DNA of 64,000 bases from assembly GCA_014138725.1 (NCBI GenBank), contig JACJID010000001.1, forward strand, positions 1,860,001 through 1,924,000. The letters run 5' to 3'. Numbering within the stretch: position 1 is the first letter of the stretch; each line of letters starts with the position of its first letter. A program made the translations under genes and the position numbers. Source of the DNA: Kutzneria viridogrisea (GTDB lineage: Bacteria > Actinomycetota > Actinomycetes > Mycobacteriales > Pseudonocardiaceae). This document shows positions 25,617 through 34,051 of the stretch, piece by piece. The notes beneath the pieces were generated by a model that saw only the letters and a program-made list of their open reading frames with translations, did not search any database and had not been told where the DNA came from.

Positions 25617-26273
25617 CTACGGCCGCAGCACGATCTCGGCGCTGTGGTCCACGCAGCGCTGCCGGGGACGGGGCAGGCCGCGGGCGAGCAGCGCTCGGTC
25701 GAGGTGGCGGTACACCCCGCCGAGGTCGACCGGCCCGGGGCCGTCGACCAGGAGCCGCACGAGTTCGCCGGTGAACTCGGTGTTGCGGTCGTCCACCCGG
25801 TAGGCGGCCTTGGCCGTGCGGTTGGTGGCGGTCAACAGGTGCAGGTCGGCGGCGGCGGGGGAGTCCATGGCCAGACCGGAGTAGCAGCAGTCCAGGATGA
25901 CGACCCGGTGCCGGGCAGGGGCGCGCTTCATGATCTCCAGTACGGAGTCAACGGGCAGGGAGGTGCGGCGGGCGTCGCGCGGGGTGTCCACCGAACCGGG
26001 CAGGGCCAGGCACAGGCGGTCGTCCTGGTCGCGCAGGCCGTGACCGGCGTAATAGAACAGCAGCAGGTCCGCTGGGGACGAGGCGCACCGGTCGAGCGGG
26101 TCGAGCACGAGCTGGGCGGTGGTCGGGTCGGTGACCGCGTGCATGCCGCTGGGGTCGACGACCTCGACGAGGGCGTCGAACAGGTCGGTGAGGTTGGCGG
26201 CGGCCTGGTCCAACTGGGGCAGGCCCTGGGTGTAGGTGCAGGTGCCGACCAGCACGGCACGGGAGTCGAGCAC
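25617..26273 (-). CDS. Caspase-family cysteine protease (C14)
   Basis: A 218-residue stand-alone caspase/metacaspase p20-type domain. The dyad is His 78 in LLFYYAGHGL and Cys 130 in VVILDCCYSG, following the metacaspase DxCxSG pattern. The start AVLVGTCTYTQGLPQL is the first strand and loop. No pro-domain or membrane segment is attached, so recruitment must come from partner proteins. GTG 26271-26273 directly abuts the stop of the EACC1-like gene (no gap), so they are translated together. Expected role: regulated proteolysis or cell suicide in a conflict system. Confidence 0.9.
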   Translation of the reverse strand: MLDSRAVLVGTCTYTQGLPQLDQAAANLTDLFDALVEVVDPSGMHAVTDPTTAQLVLDPLDRCASSPADLLLFYYAGHGLRDQDDRLCLALPGSVDTPRDARRTSLPVDSVLEIMKRAPARHRVVILDCCYSGLAMDSPAAADLHLLTATNRTAKAAYRVDDRNTEFTGELVRLLVDGPGPVDLGGVYRHLDRALLARGLPRPRQRCVDHSAEIVLRP

Positions 26274-26624
26274 TCAGTCCTCGTCCAGCAGCCGCACGAT
26301 CCGCTCCAGCAGCGCCTCGGCGTCCTGCGGGGCCTCGACGTCGATCTTGAGCTGTTCTCCCTTGTGGCTGGCGGAGATCCGCAGACTGATCTTGCGTGCC
26401 TTGACCCGCTCGGTCAGCCAGGTGAAGAACGGCCGGGCCAGCGGGGCGGTGGCGGCCAGCACGACCGCGGCGTCGGCGGCACCGCCCAGCTCGCCCTCGG
26501 CGGGGCCGACCATGCGGAGGCTGACGCTGCCCCGCAGGTCCTCCTCCAGCCAGGCGGCCAGGTCGCGGGCGTCGCGGTCGCGGTCGGCGGGGGTGCCCTC
26601 GAACTCGAAGAGGACCTCGTGCAC
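26274..26624 (-). CDS. EACC1-like effector-associated small protein
   Basis: A 116-residue protein resembling the effector-associated constant component 1 (EACC1) found next to caspases and other effectors in actinobacterial conflict systems. Features: an N-terminal strand and helix (ARDLAAWLEEDLRG), a Gly/Ala-rich hydrophobic helix (GGAADAAVVLAATAPLARP), a basic strand (KARKISLRISASHKG) and a terminal helix (DAEALLERIVRLLDED). GTG 26622-26624 is chosen because AAAGG lies 8 bases upstream; GTG 26633, overlapping the previous stop as GTGA, is an alternative. It immediately precedes the caspase gene. Confidence 0.65.
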   Translation of the reverse strand: MHEVLFEFEGTPADRDRDARDLAAWLEEDLRGSVSLRMVGPAEGELGGAADAAVVLAATAPLARPFFTWLTERVKARKISLRISASHKGEQLKIDVEAPQDAEALLERIVRLLDED

Positions 26625-26629
26625 TGCGG

Positions 26630-27745
26630 TCACCTTTCGGCGGCGGTGGTACCGGGACGGCGGCGCCGCCCCGCGGTCTCGAACAACGGCAGGTGGCCAG
26701 GCACCTCGTAGGGCAGCCGGAACGTGGCGGCGGCCTCGTCCAGGTCGCACAGGTCGCACAGGATGCGCTCGGTGTCCCGTAGGCTGCCGGGCGGACAACC
26801 CTGGCGGTAGCTGTGGTCGAGCCAGTCCCGGTTGAGCGCGGCGAGGTTGCGCCAGGCGGCGTCGAGCTCGGCGGAGGGCGTCTGGCGGACCACCCCGCCG
26901 CCCACGGTGTCGGCGAGCAGGTCGGCGAAGCCGTAGGGCACAGGTCCTTGGGAGGCAATGGAAATGCGGGTGCGGAAGCAGAGCCCGGCGGTGTAGCGGG
27001 CGGCGGCCTGGACGTAGAGCGGGGCCGCGCGCACGGCGAACCGGTCGGGTGGTGGGGGCACGGGCCAGATCGGGTTGGCGAAGCCGGGCCGGGCGAGGTG
27101 GTCGTACTCCTCGACCAGCCGCCGCAGCCCGCCGACCAGGCCGGGGGAGGGGGCGTACGGTTCCAGGTACACGCTGAGCACGGTGGGCTGGGGCATCCGT
27201 GCCAGCTCGTGCCACAGCGGTTCCCAGGACCGGTCCTCGGGCAGTAGCGGGGACACGGCGAAGCAGACCTGCCGTCCCGTGTCGCGCCGCGAGCACGGCG
27301 CCCAGCTCAGCCGCTTGCGCACCTCGAAGCTGCCCCGGCCGTCCAATGGGCTGGGCGCGAGCCGGTGGCTGATCTCGTGCTCGTCGAGCAGCGGCTCGGT
27401 CAGCACGTGCGCGGGCGCGGCGGCGAGCCGGTCCCGCAGCCGCACCGCTGCCTGCTCGGCCATCCGGGGGTCGGGGTCCTGCACCCGGCCCAGCAGGGTG
27501 CAGGACACCAGCCGGGTCACCGGGTCGTTGCTGAACCGCAGTTCCCAGCGGGCGTGCGACTCGGTGTTCCACTGGCCCGCGAGCCAGGCACGCTCGCGGG
27601 CGGTGGTCTGCGCGCGCCGCTGGGGTTCGGCCACGTCGGCGTACGCGCGGGTGTCGGCCAGCTTCGGGGCGGGGCCCACCCGCAGGCCGATCCACGCCCA
27701 ACTCATCTGCGCCGAACTCTCCAGCAGCACGCCAGGAGCGGTCAC
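26630..27745 (-). CDS. Unknown protein of protease operon, 371 aa
   Basis: I do not recognise this family. The protein is soluble, mixed alpha/beta, Arg- and Pro-rich, and has no signal, membrane helix or nucleotide-binding motif. Notable segments: SWAWIGLRVGPAPKLADTRA near the start, PTVLSVYLEPYAPSP in the middle, RYTAGLCFRTRISIASQG, and WRNLAALNRDWLDHSYRQG. Three Cys cluster near the C-terminus (LCDLCDLDEA). GTG 27743-27745 overlaps the stop of the membrane-protein gene (GTGA), proving cotranslation with it. Being inside a caspase/CHAT operon, it may be the sensor or an adaptor; this is inference. Confidence 0.75.
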   Translation of the reverse strand: MTAPGVLLESSAQMSWAWIGLRVGPAPKLADTRAYADVAEPQRRAQTTARERAWLAGQWNTESHARWELRFSNDPVTRLVSCTLLGRVQDPDPRMAEQAAVRLRDRLAAAPAHVLTEPLLDEHEISHRLAPSPLDGRGSFEVRKRLSWAPCSRRDTGRQVCFAVSPLLPEDRSWEPLWHELARMPQPTVLSVYLEPYAPSPGLVGGLRRLVEEYDHLARPGFANPIWPVPPPPDRFAVRAAPLYVQAAARYTAGLCFRTRISIASQGPVPYGFADLLADTVGGGVVRQTPSAELDAAWRNLAALNRDWLDHSYRQGCPPGSLRDTERILCDLCDLDEAAATFRLPYEVPGHLPLFETAGRRRRPGTTAAER

Positions 27746-28668
27746 GGCGCCTGCGGCCCAGGCGTGGTGTGCCGTCCGGAGTCCGGCGGCGGCACCGGCG
27801 GCACCGGCTGCGGCGCCTGCTGCGGGTAGACCCCGGGCACCGGCGCGCTGGCGAACTGCCCGTCCTCCACGGGCGGCATGCCGTAGGGGAAGCCGTACTG
27901 GTCGGGCACCTCGAGGCCGTCCACGGCCACGATCAGGCCCTCACGGCAGGCGGCGTGCACGGCCTCGCGCATGGCCCGCGCCCGCTCGGCGCGCAGCATG
28001 GCGACCTCCGGGTCGTTGTGGCCGGCCAGGCCGCGCACGATGCCGACCAGGAACTGGCCGATCAGCGTGGCCCCGCGCCGCGAGCGCCACATCAGCCAGC
28101 CCAGGTAGAGGCTGGTGCCGTAGCTGAACACCGAGACGTACACCCGGAAATCACCCTCGGTGAGGACCAGCCGGTTGCTGTGATGCGTCGGCCCGAACCC
28201 GGTGCGGATACGCCGCGCGCCGCCGCCGAGGGGCAGCTGGCGCTCCCGCAGGGTGCCCGCGATCTGGCTGTACACGGCGGGCGCGAACTCGGCGCGGTCG
28301 GCCAGCAGCACCCGCCACTCGGCGACCGGCTCGGGCAGCTTGGTCAGCAGCACCACCACGAAGAAGGCCACGATGGCCAGCAGGGTGCCGATCGAGTAGA
28401 GCACCGCGGAGGCGCCCAGCCCGGAGCTGCTGAGCCGGCTGGAGGACACGCTGCCCAGGCCGACCAGGAAGGCGATCAGCGCGAACACCAGCCAGACCGC
28501 GACCGAGACCACTGCCGCGCGCGACCAGAGCTGGAACACCACCCGCCAGCTCACGGTGTCGTCCAGGGACAGGTCCATCGGCCGGTGCCGCAGGTTCTTG
28601 TCCAGGTAGGCGGCGTTGCCGTCGCCCCCTCGCCAGCCCGGCATGGGCTGGGCTTGCTCCTCGATCAC
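27742..28668 (-). CDS. Two-helix membrane protein, first gene of protease operon
   Basis: A 308-residue protein with two adjacent membrane helices (about residues 45-65, AVVSVAVWLVFALIAFLVGLG, and about 78-98). A cytoplasmic part of some 150 residues follows (RIRTGFGPTHHSNRLVLTEGDFRVYVSV, WLMWRSRRGATLIGQF), then a Pro/Gln-rich tail. The start is GTG 28666-28668 with GGGAGG 8-9 bases upstream. No family recognised. As the first gene of the operon it could be the membrane target, anchor or sensor for the two proteases encoded downstream. The C-terminal tail (PQQAPQPVPPVPPP) looks like an unstructured, protein-binding or protease-accessible linker. Confidence 0.75.
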   Translation of the reverse strand: MIEEQAQPMPGWRGGDGNAAYLDKNLRHRPMDLSLDDTVSWRVVFQLWSRAAVVSVAVWLVFALIAFLVGLGSVSSSRLSSSGLGASAVLYSIGTLLAIVAFFVVVLLTKLPEPVAEWRVLLADRAEFAPAVYSQIAGTLRERQLPLGGGARRIRTGFGPTHHSNRLVLTEGDFRVYVSVFSYGTSLYLGWLMWRSRRGATLIGQFLVGIVRGLAGHNDPEVAMLRAERARAMREAVHAACREGLIVAVDGLEVPDQYGFPYGMPPVEDGQFASAPVPGVYPQQAPQPVPPVPPPDSGRHTTPGPQAP

Positions 28669-28749
28669 GATGGGTCCCTCCCAGTGGCGGCGTACAACCA
28701 CCGGGAAAGTAGCGATCACCCTCCGTCCTGTTATCAAACTCGCACGCGT

Positions 28750-29784
28750 TCACCCTGATGTCGTAACGAGATCCCGATGAATGGGACCTTGCGTGATCGA
28801 CAGGGCCGCCCCGCTGCCGCCCCGGCGCAGGGCCACCACCTCGGCCGCGATGGACACGGCGGTCTCCTCCGGGGTGGCCGCGCCCAGGTCCAGCCCGATC
28901 GGGGCACGCAGCCGCCCAATCTCGGCCCCGGACAGGCCCGCCGCGCGCAACCGCTCCAGCCGGCGTTCGTGCGTGCGGCGCGAGCCCAGCGCACCCACGT
29001 ACGCCAGCGGGCGGCGCAGCGCGTCGACCAGCACCGGCACGTCGAACTTCTCGTCGTGGGTCAACACGCACACCACGGTCCGCTCGTCGGTGTCGGTCGC
29101 GGCGAGGTAGCGGTGCGGCCAGTCCACCACGACCTCGTCGGCCTCGGGGAAGCGTTGCGCCGTAGCGAAAACCGGGCGCGCGTCGCAGACCGTGACCCGG
29201 TAACCGAGGAACTTGCCGATCCTGGTCAGCGCCGCCGCGTAGTCCACCGCACCGAACACGATCATCCGTGCGGGCGGGTCCCAGCGCTGCACGAACACCT
29301 CCAGACCGTCCAGCCACAGCGTGCCGGTCGGGGCCTGTGCCAGGTCTGCCGGGTCGAGCAGGTCGCCGACCACCCGGTCGCCGAGCACGGTGATGCCCTT
29401 GCCCAGCAAGGCAGCCGGGCCGCCGACCACCCGCGCCAGCAGCACGGGGCGCCCGGGCGGCTCGGCCAGCGCGGCCTCGATCTCGGCGCTACCGGGCTGC
29501 ACGAACACCTCCACCTCCCCGCCACAGGTCAGCCCGACCGCGAACGCGTCCTGCTCGGAGTAGCCGAACCGCTCGCGCACGGGCCGACCGGTGGCCAGCA
29601 CCCGTTGGGCCAGCTCGTACACCGCGCCCTCCACGCAGCCCCCGGACACGCTGCCGAACACGGCGCCCGCCTCGGTGACGGCCAGCGCCGAGCCCAGCCC
29701 GCGCGGTGCGCTGCCCCGCAGGCCGACCACGCTGGCCACCGCGTACCGCCCGGCTCCTGCCAGGTCCTCAGCCAGTTCCCGCAC
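28750..29784 (-). CDS. xdhC: XdhC/CoxI-family molybdoenzyme maturation factor
   Basis: A 344-residue accessory protein that binds molybdenum cofactor and helps sulfurate and insert it into xanthine dehydrogenase. The N-terminal XdhC/CoxI domain begins with VASVVGLRGSAPRGLG and SGGCVEGAV, with the conserved Cys. The C-terminal NAD-binding-like domain includes MIVFGAVDYAAALTRIGKFLGY, VVCVLTHDEKFDVP, YVGALGSRRTHERR, and the ending IGLDLGAATPEETAVSI. Its start overlaps the end of the permease gene by 17 bases. It is the last gene of the purine-catabolic unit. Confidence 0.92.
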   Translation of the reverse strand: MRELAEDLAGAGRYAVASVVGLRGSAPRGLGSALAVTEAGAVFGSVSGGCVEGAVYELAQRVLATGRPVRERFGYSEQDAFAVGLTCGGEVEVFVQPGSAEIEAALAEPPGRPVLLARVVGGPAALLGKGITVLGDRVVGDLLDPADLAQAPTGTLWLDGLEVFVQRWDPPARMIVFGAVDYAAALTRIGKFLGYRVTVCDARPVFATAQRFPEADEVVVDWPHRYLAATDTDERTVVCVLTHDEKFDVPVLVDALRRPLAYVGALGSRRTHERRLERLRAAGLSGAEIGRLRAPIGLDLGAATPEETAVSIAAEVVALRRGGSGAALSITQGPIHRDLVTTSG

Positions 29785-31210
29785 GACCCGCCTCCAGACC
29801 GCCGACCACGAAGTAGGCCACGAACACCACGGCGATCAACGCCACCAGCCAGTGCACCTGCCGCCACTGGCCCTTGCCCAGCTTGACCACCACGTAGCTG
29901 ACGATGCCCGCGCCGACCCCGTTGGTGATCGAGTAGGTGAAGGGCACCACCGCCAGGGTCAGGAAGGCCGGGATGGTGAAGTCGCTGTCCTGCCAGGGAA
30001 TGTGGCGGCACTGAGCCATCATTAGCCCGCCGATCAGCACCAGCGCCGGGGCGGCGGCCTGCGCGGGCACCACGGCCGCCAGCGGGGTGAACAGCAGGGT
30101 GGCCGCCAGCAGCAGCCCGCTGACCACGCTGGCCAGCCCGGTGCGCGCGCCCTCACCGACCCCGGCCGCCGACTCCAGGAACACCGTGTTCGGCGCCGAC
30201 CCACTGACCCCGCCCGCGACCGCACCCAGCCCGTCCACCAGCAGGATCCGCCCGAGACCCAGGACCTTGCCCTCGCGGGTCAGCCCGGCTTCGGCGCAGA
30301 CACTGGTGATCGTGCCCATGGCGTCGAAGAAACCCGACAGCACCAAGGTGAACAGGAACACCGTGGCACCGATCGCGCCCGCCGAGACGAACCCGCCGAA
30401 CAGGTCCACCCGCCCGAACAGCCCGAAGTCCGGTGCGGCGATGAGCCGCGCGGGCAGGCTCGGGCTGACCAGTCCCCAGTCCTGGCCCGGCCACACGGAG
30501 TTGAGGGCCATCGCCAGCGCCGTGGCCGCCACGATGCTGATCAGCACCGCCCCCGGCACACCTCGTGCCATCAGCACCGCCATGAGCAGCAGCCCGGCGC
30601 AGAACACCAGCGCGGGCCAGCCCACCAGGTGGCCGTCCACGCCAAGGCGCAGCGGCACCGTGGAGTGCGCGGCGTCCGGGGTCCTGGTCACGAAGCCCGC
30701 GCTGACCAGGCCGACCAGCGCGATGTAGAGGCCGATGCCCACCGAGATCGCGGTCTTGAGCGCGGCCGGGATCGCGTTCATGATCCGCTCGCGGACCCCG
30801 GACAGGGCCATCGCCACGATGCACAGCCCCTCCAGCACGACCAGCCCGAACGCCTGGGCCCAGGTCATCTGCGGGGCCATCTGGAAGGCCACCACCCCGT
30901 TCACACCAAGACCGGCGGCCATGGCCAGCGGGGCGTTGCCGATCAGTCCCATGAGGACGGTCATCACGCCCGCGGTCAGCGCGGTGGCCGTGGTGAGCTC
31001 GGCGGCCGACAGGCGGGCCCCGGTGATGTCGGCGGAGGCACCGAGGATCAGCGGGTTGAGCAGCACGATGTAGCCCATGGACACGAACGTGGTCAGCCCG
31101 CCGCGCAGCTCGCGGCCCACCGTGCTGCCGCGGGCGGTGATCCGGAAGAGGCGGTCGACGGGGGAGGTGCGGGGTAACCGGGTCGGACTGGGGTCGCGCA
31201 ACTGGGTCAT
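29768..31210 (-). CDS. NCS2 purine permease (AzgA-like)
   Basis: A 480-residue transporter with about 12-14 membrane helices of the nucleobase-cation-symport-2 AzgA branch, which imports guanine, hypoxanthine or adenine with protons. Characteristic blocks: GLTTFVSMGYIVLLNP, AMAAGLGVNGVVAFQM, TAISVGIGLYIALVGL, GFFDAMGTITSVCAEAGL and GSAPNTVFLESAAGVGEGARTG (within the last helices). ATG 31208-31210 has GGGAG upstream. Its 3-prime end overlaps xdhC. Cotranscription with the deaminase/dehydrogenase genes supplies their substrate. Confidence 0.92.
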   Translation of the reverse strand: MTQLRDPSPTRLPRTSPVDRLFRITARGSTVGRELRGGLTTFVSMGYIVLLNPLILGASADITGARLSAAELTTATALTAGVMTVLMGLIGNAPLAMAAGLGVNGVVAFQMAPQMTWAQAFGLVVLEGLCIVAMALSGVRERIMNAIPAALKTAISVGIGLYIALVGLVSAGFVTRTPDAAHSTVPLRLGVDGHLVGWPALVFCAGLLLMAVLMARGVPGAVLISIVAATALAMALNSVWPGQDWGLVSPSLPARLIAAPDFGLFGRVDLFGGFVSAGAIGATVFLFTLVLSGFFDAMGTITSVCAEAGLTREGKVLGLGRILLVDGLGAVAGGVSGSAPNTVFLESAAGVGEGARTGLASVVSGLLLAATLLFTPLAAVVPAQAAAPALVLIGGLMMAQCRHIPWQDSDFTIPAFLTLAVVPFTYSITNGVGAGIVSYVVVKLGKGQWRQVHWLVALIAVVFVAYFVVGGLEAGRAGTG

Positions 31211-31243
31211 GACGTACTCCCATGCCGGTGGGCGTACGCGAGC

Positions 31244-31266
31244 AGGCCCCTCCCCAGCGGGGGCCT
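31244..31266 (-). terminator. Short GC hairpin before the permease gene
   Basis: Arms AGGCCCC (31244-31250) and GGGGCCT (31260-31266) within the 106-bp gap between guaD and the permease gene. It could attenuate read-through, making the permease and xdhC less expressed or separately promoted. It does not fold like a known purine riboswitch. Confidence 0.4.
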
Positions 31267-31316
31267 GATCGCGGACGTTTCAGGGACTCGGCGCTCCGGT
31301 CAGCACCACGCGAGGG

Positions 31317-31799
31317 TCAGTACTCGACGCGGTCCGCTCGGTTCAGCCACGCGGAGAACGGGGTGTTGTGCTCCGTGGTGGCCACCTGTAGCACGGGCAC
31401 CGTCCAGGTGGAACGGGGCCGCTCGAACAACTCGTAGAACGCCCTGTCGTCGAAGCCCGCCGCGGCCGCGTCCTCGCGGTCGGCGGTGTAGACCACGCGG
31501 TCCAGTCGCGCCCACAGGGAGGCGGACAGGCACAGCGGGCAGGGCTCGCAGGAGGAGTACAGCACGCAGCCGGTGAGCCGGAAGTCGCCAAGGGCCTGGC
31601 AGGCGGCCCGGATCGCGGTCACCTCGGCGTGCGCGGTGGGGTCGTTGGTCGGCACCACCTGGTTGACCCCGGTGGCCAGGACCTCGTCCCCGCGCACCAC
31701 CAGCGCGCCGAACGGGCCGCCGCCCGCCGCGACGTTCTCGGTGGCCAGCCGGACGGCCTCGGCCAGCCACTCCTGGTCCGAAGTCACGGTCCTGGTCAT
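31317..31799 (-). CDS. guaD: Guanine deaminase (CDA-fold)
   Basis: A 160-residue zinc deaminase of the cytidine-deaminase fold, converting guanine to xanthine. Zinc ligands and proton shuttle: His and Glu in DPTAHAEVTAIR, and two Cys in SSCEPCPLCLSA. Further guanine-deaminase-type blocks are GGPFGALVV and the C-terminal LNRADRVEY. ATG 31797-31799 overlaps the stop of the xanthine dehydrogenase large subunit (ATGA). Product xanthine feeds directly to the enzyme encoded upstream, which supports guanine over cytosine or tRNA as substrate. Confidence 0.88.
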   Translation of the reverse strand: MTRTVTSDQEWLAEAVRLATENVAAGGGPFGALVVRGDEVLATGVNQVVPTNDPTAHAEVTAIRAACQALGDFRLTGCVLYSSCEPCPLCLSASLWARLDRVVYTADREDAAAAGFDDRAFYELFERPRSTWTVPVLQVATTEHNTPFSAWLNRADRVEY

Positions 31800-34051
31800 C
31801 GGGGTTCCTCCAAGGTCAGGTGTTCGGGCCGGACCGGCACGCGGGTCAGCGCCAGTCCGGTGGCGGCGCGGATCGCGGCCACCACGGCCGGGGTGGAGGA
31901 GATCGTGGGCGGCTCCCCGACCCCGCGCAGCCCGTACGGGGCGTGCGGATCGGCCAGCTCCAGCACGTCCACCGGCATCGGGGGAGTGTCCAGGATGGTC
32001 GGGATCAGGTAGTCGGTGAAGGACGGGTTGCGGACCTTTCCTTCGGTGACCTGGATTTCCTCCATCACGGCCAGGCCGAGGCCCTGCACGCTGCCGCCGT
32101 GGATCTGGCCCACCACGGCCTGCGGGTTCAACGCCTTGCCCACGTCCTGGGCGCAGGCCAGTTCGACCACCTTGACCAGGCCCAACTCCACGTCCACGTC
32201 CACCACCGCGCGGTGCGCGGCGAACCCGTACTGCACGTGCGCGAAGCCCTGGCCCGTCTCGGGATCCAGCGCCGTGGTCGGCCGGTGCCGCCACTCCACC
32301 GTCTCCTCGATCACCTCCGTACCCAGCACCGAGACGATCTCCGCGGGCGTCAGGTTCGCGCGCGGCTCGCCGAACCTGGTCACGGCCAGCTTCAGCAGCT
32401 TCTCGCGGACCGCCTCGCAGGCGGCCTTGACCGCGCCGCCGGTGACGTAGGTCTGGCGCGAGGCCGAGGTCGAACCCCCGTTGCCGACCGTGGTGTCGGC
32501 CGGGTGCACGGTCACCTGCTGGATGCCCAGTTCGGTGCGCACGATCTGCTGCTCGATCGTGACCAGGCCCTGGCCCACCTCGGCCGCCGCGGTGTGGATC
32601 GTGGCCGCGGGCTCCCCGCCGAGGACCTCCAGCCGGAGCCGGGCCGTGGAGTAGTCGTCGAACCCCTCGGAGAAGCAGATGTTCTTGACGCCCACGGCGT
32701 AGCCCACGCCCCGCACCACGCCTTCGCCGTGCGTGGTGTTGGACACCCCGCCAGGCATGGCGCGCAGGTCCAGTTCACCGCGCTCGGCGGGCATCGGCCT
32801 GTCCCGCACCAGCCTCAGCAGTTCGGCCACGGGGGCGGCGGAGTCCAGGACCTGGCCGGTGGGCATGGTGCTGCCCTCGCTCATCGCGTTGCGGACCCGC
32901 ACCTCGACCGGGTCCATGCCCAGCGCGGCGGCGAGTTTGTCCATTTGCGACTCATAGGCGAAACCTGCCTGCACGGCACCGAATCCGCGCATGGCCCCGC
33001 ACGGCGGGTTGTTGGTGTAGACGCCCCAGCAGTCCATCGTGACGTTGTCCACATTGTACGGACCGAACCCCAGCGTGGCGGCGTTGGCCACCACCGCGGG
33101 CGTGCTCGAGGCGTACGCGCCGCCGTCGAGGTAGATCCGGGAGCGGACGTAGACCAGCCTGCCGTCCTCGGTGGCGCCGTGCTCGTAGTACAGCTTCGCC
33201 GGGTGCCGGTGCACGTGGCCGTAGAAGGACTCCTCGCGGTTGTAGACCATCTTCACCGGCTTGCCGGTGTGCCGGGCCAACAGGCAGGCGTGCACCTGGA
33301 TGGACAGGTCCTCGCGACCGCCGAACGCGCCGCCGACCCCGGCCAGGGTCAGCCGCACCTTGTCGGCGGGAAGGCCCAGGGCGTAACAGATCTGGCGCTG
33401 GTCCACGTGCAGCCACTGGGTGGCCACGAACAGGTCCACCCCGCCGTCCTCGGCGGGCACCGCCAGCCCCGACTCGGGTCCGAGGAAGGCCTGGTCCTGC
33501 ATGCCGACCTCGTAGACCCCGTGCACCACAACGGGTGCCGTGGCGTTCTGGTCCCCGCGCCGGATCGGCACGTGCCGCACGACGTTGCCGTCCCTGTGCA
33601 GCCTCGGGCCGTCCCCGTGCACGGCGTGCTCCGCGTCGCTGACCGGGGTCAGCACCTCGTAGTCCACCTTGATCCGCTTCATCGCGCGGCGGGCGGTCTC
33701 CGGGTGGTCGGCGGCCACCAGCGCGACCGGTTCCCCGTGGTAGCGCACGAGGTCCACGGCCAGCACCGGCTGGTCGGCGTGCTCCAGCCCGTACCGGTTG
33801 GTGCCCGGCACGTCCTGGTGCGTCAGCACGGCGTGCACCCCGGGTACCCGCAGCGCCTCGGTCAGGTCCACCGAGCGGATCCGCGCGTGCGGGTGCGGGC
33901 TGCGCAGGGTGACGCCCCACACCATGTCCTCGTGCCACAGGTCGGAGGAGTACGCGAACTCGCCGCGGACCTTCAGCGCACCGTCCGGGCGCAGCGGGCT
34001 CTCACCGATACCGCCCGTCGTGGACCTGGTGACCTCAGCGGGCTTGGTCAT
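31796..34051 (-). CDS. Xanthine dehydrogenase, molybdenum-binding subunit
   Basis: A 751-residue catalytic subunit that oxidises hypoxanthine/xanthine to urate at a Mo-pterin centre. Blocks: VGGAFGGRED, CGAMRGFGAVQAGFAYE, EVGQGLVTIEQQIVRTELG, and catalytic Glu in YGLRGVGEPPT. Length matches XdhB/XdhA-type large subunits of three-subunit enzymes. ATG 34049-34051 overlaps the preceding stop (ATGA). The gene order large, 8-oxoguanine deaminase-like, FeS, FAD (read right to left: FAD, FeS, deaminase, large) places a hydrolase between the subunits. Confidence 0.92.
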   Translation of the reverse strand: MTKPAEVTRSTTGGIGESPLRPDGALKVRGEFAYSSDLWHEDMVWGVTLRSPHPHARIRSVDLTEALRVPGVHAVLTHQDVPGTNRYGLEHADQPVLAVDLVRYHGEPVALVAADHPETARRAMKRIKVDYEVLTPVSDAEHAVHGDGPRLHRDGNVVRHVPIRRGDQNATAPVVVHGVYEVGMQDQAFLGPESGLAVPAEDGGVDLFVATQWLHVDQRQICYALGLPADKVRLTLAGVGGAFGGREDLSIQVHACLLARHTGKPVKMVYNREESFYGHVHRHPAKLYYEHGATEDGRLVYVRSRIYLDGGAYASSTPAVVANAATLGFGPYNVDNVTMDCWGVYTNNPPCGAMRGFGAVQAGFAYESQMDKLAAALGMDPVEVRVRNAMSEGSTMPTGQVLDSAAPVAELLRLVRDRPMPAERGELDLRAMPGGVSNTTHGEGVVRGVGYAVGVKNICFSEGFDDYSTARLRLEVLGGEPAATIHTAAAEVGQGLVTIEQQIVRTELGIQQVTVHPADTTVGNGGSTSASRQTYVTGGAVKAACEAVREKLLKLAVTRFGEPRANLTPAEIVSVLGTEVIEETVEWRHRPTTALDPETGQGFAHVQYGFAAHRAVVDVDVELGLVKVVELACAQDVGKALNPQAVVGQIHGGSVQGLGLAVMEEIQVTEGKVRNPSFTDYLIPTILDTPPMPVDVLELADPHAPYGLRGVGEPPTISSTPAVVAAIRAATGLALTRVPVRPEHLTLEEPR

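Noticed and set aside
23006-28668. Gasdermin or type III CRISPR (Craspase) system
   Set aside because: A CHAT protein is present, but no gasdermin-like small protein, cas7-11 or TPR-CHAT partner is adjacent.
31211-31316. Purine riboswitch before the permease gene
   Set aside because: Only one short GC hairpin; no three-way junction or conserved loop sequences.
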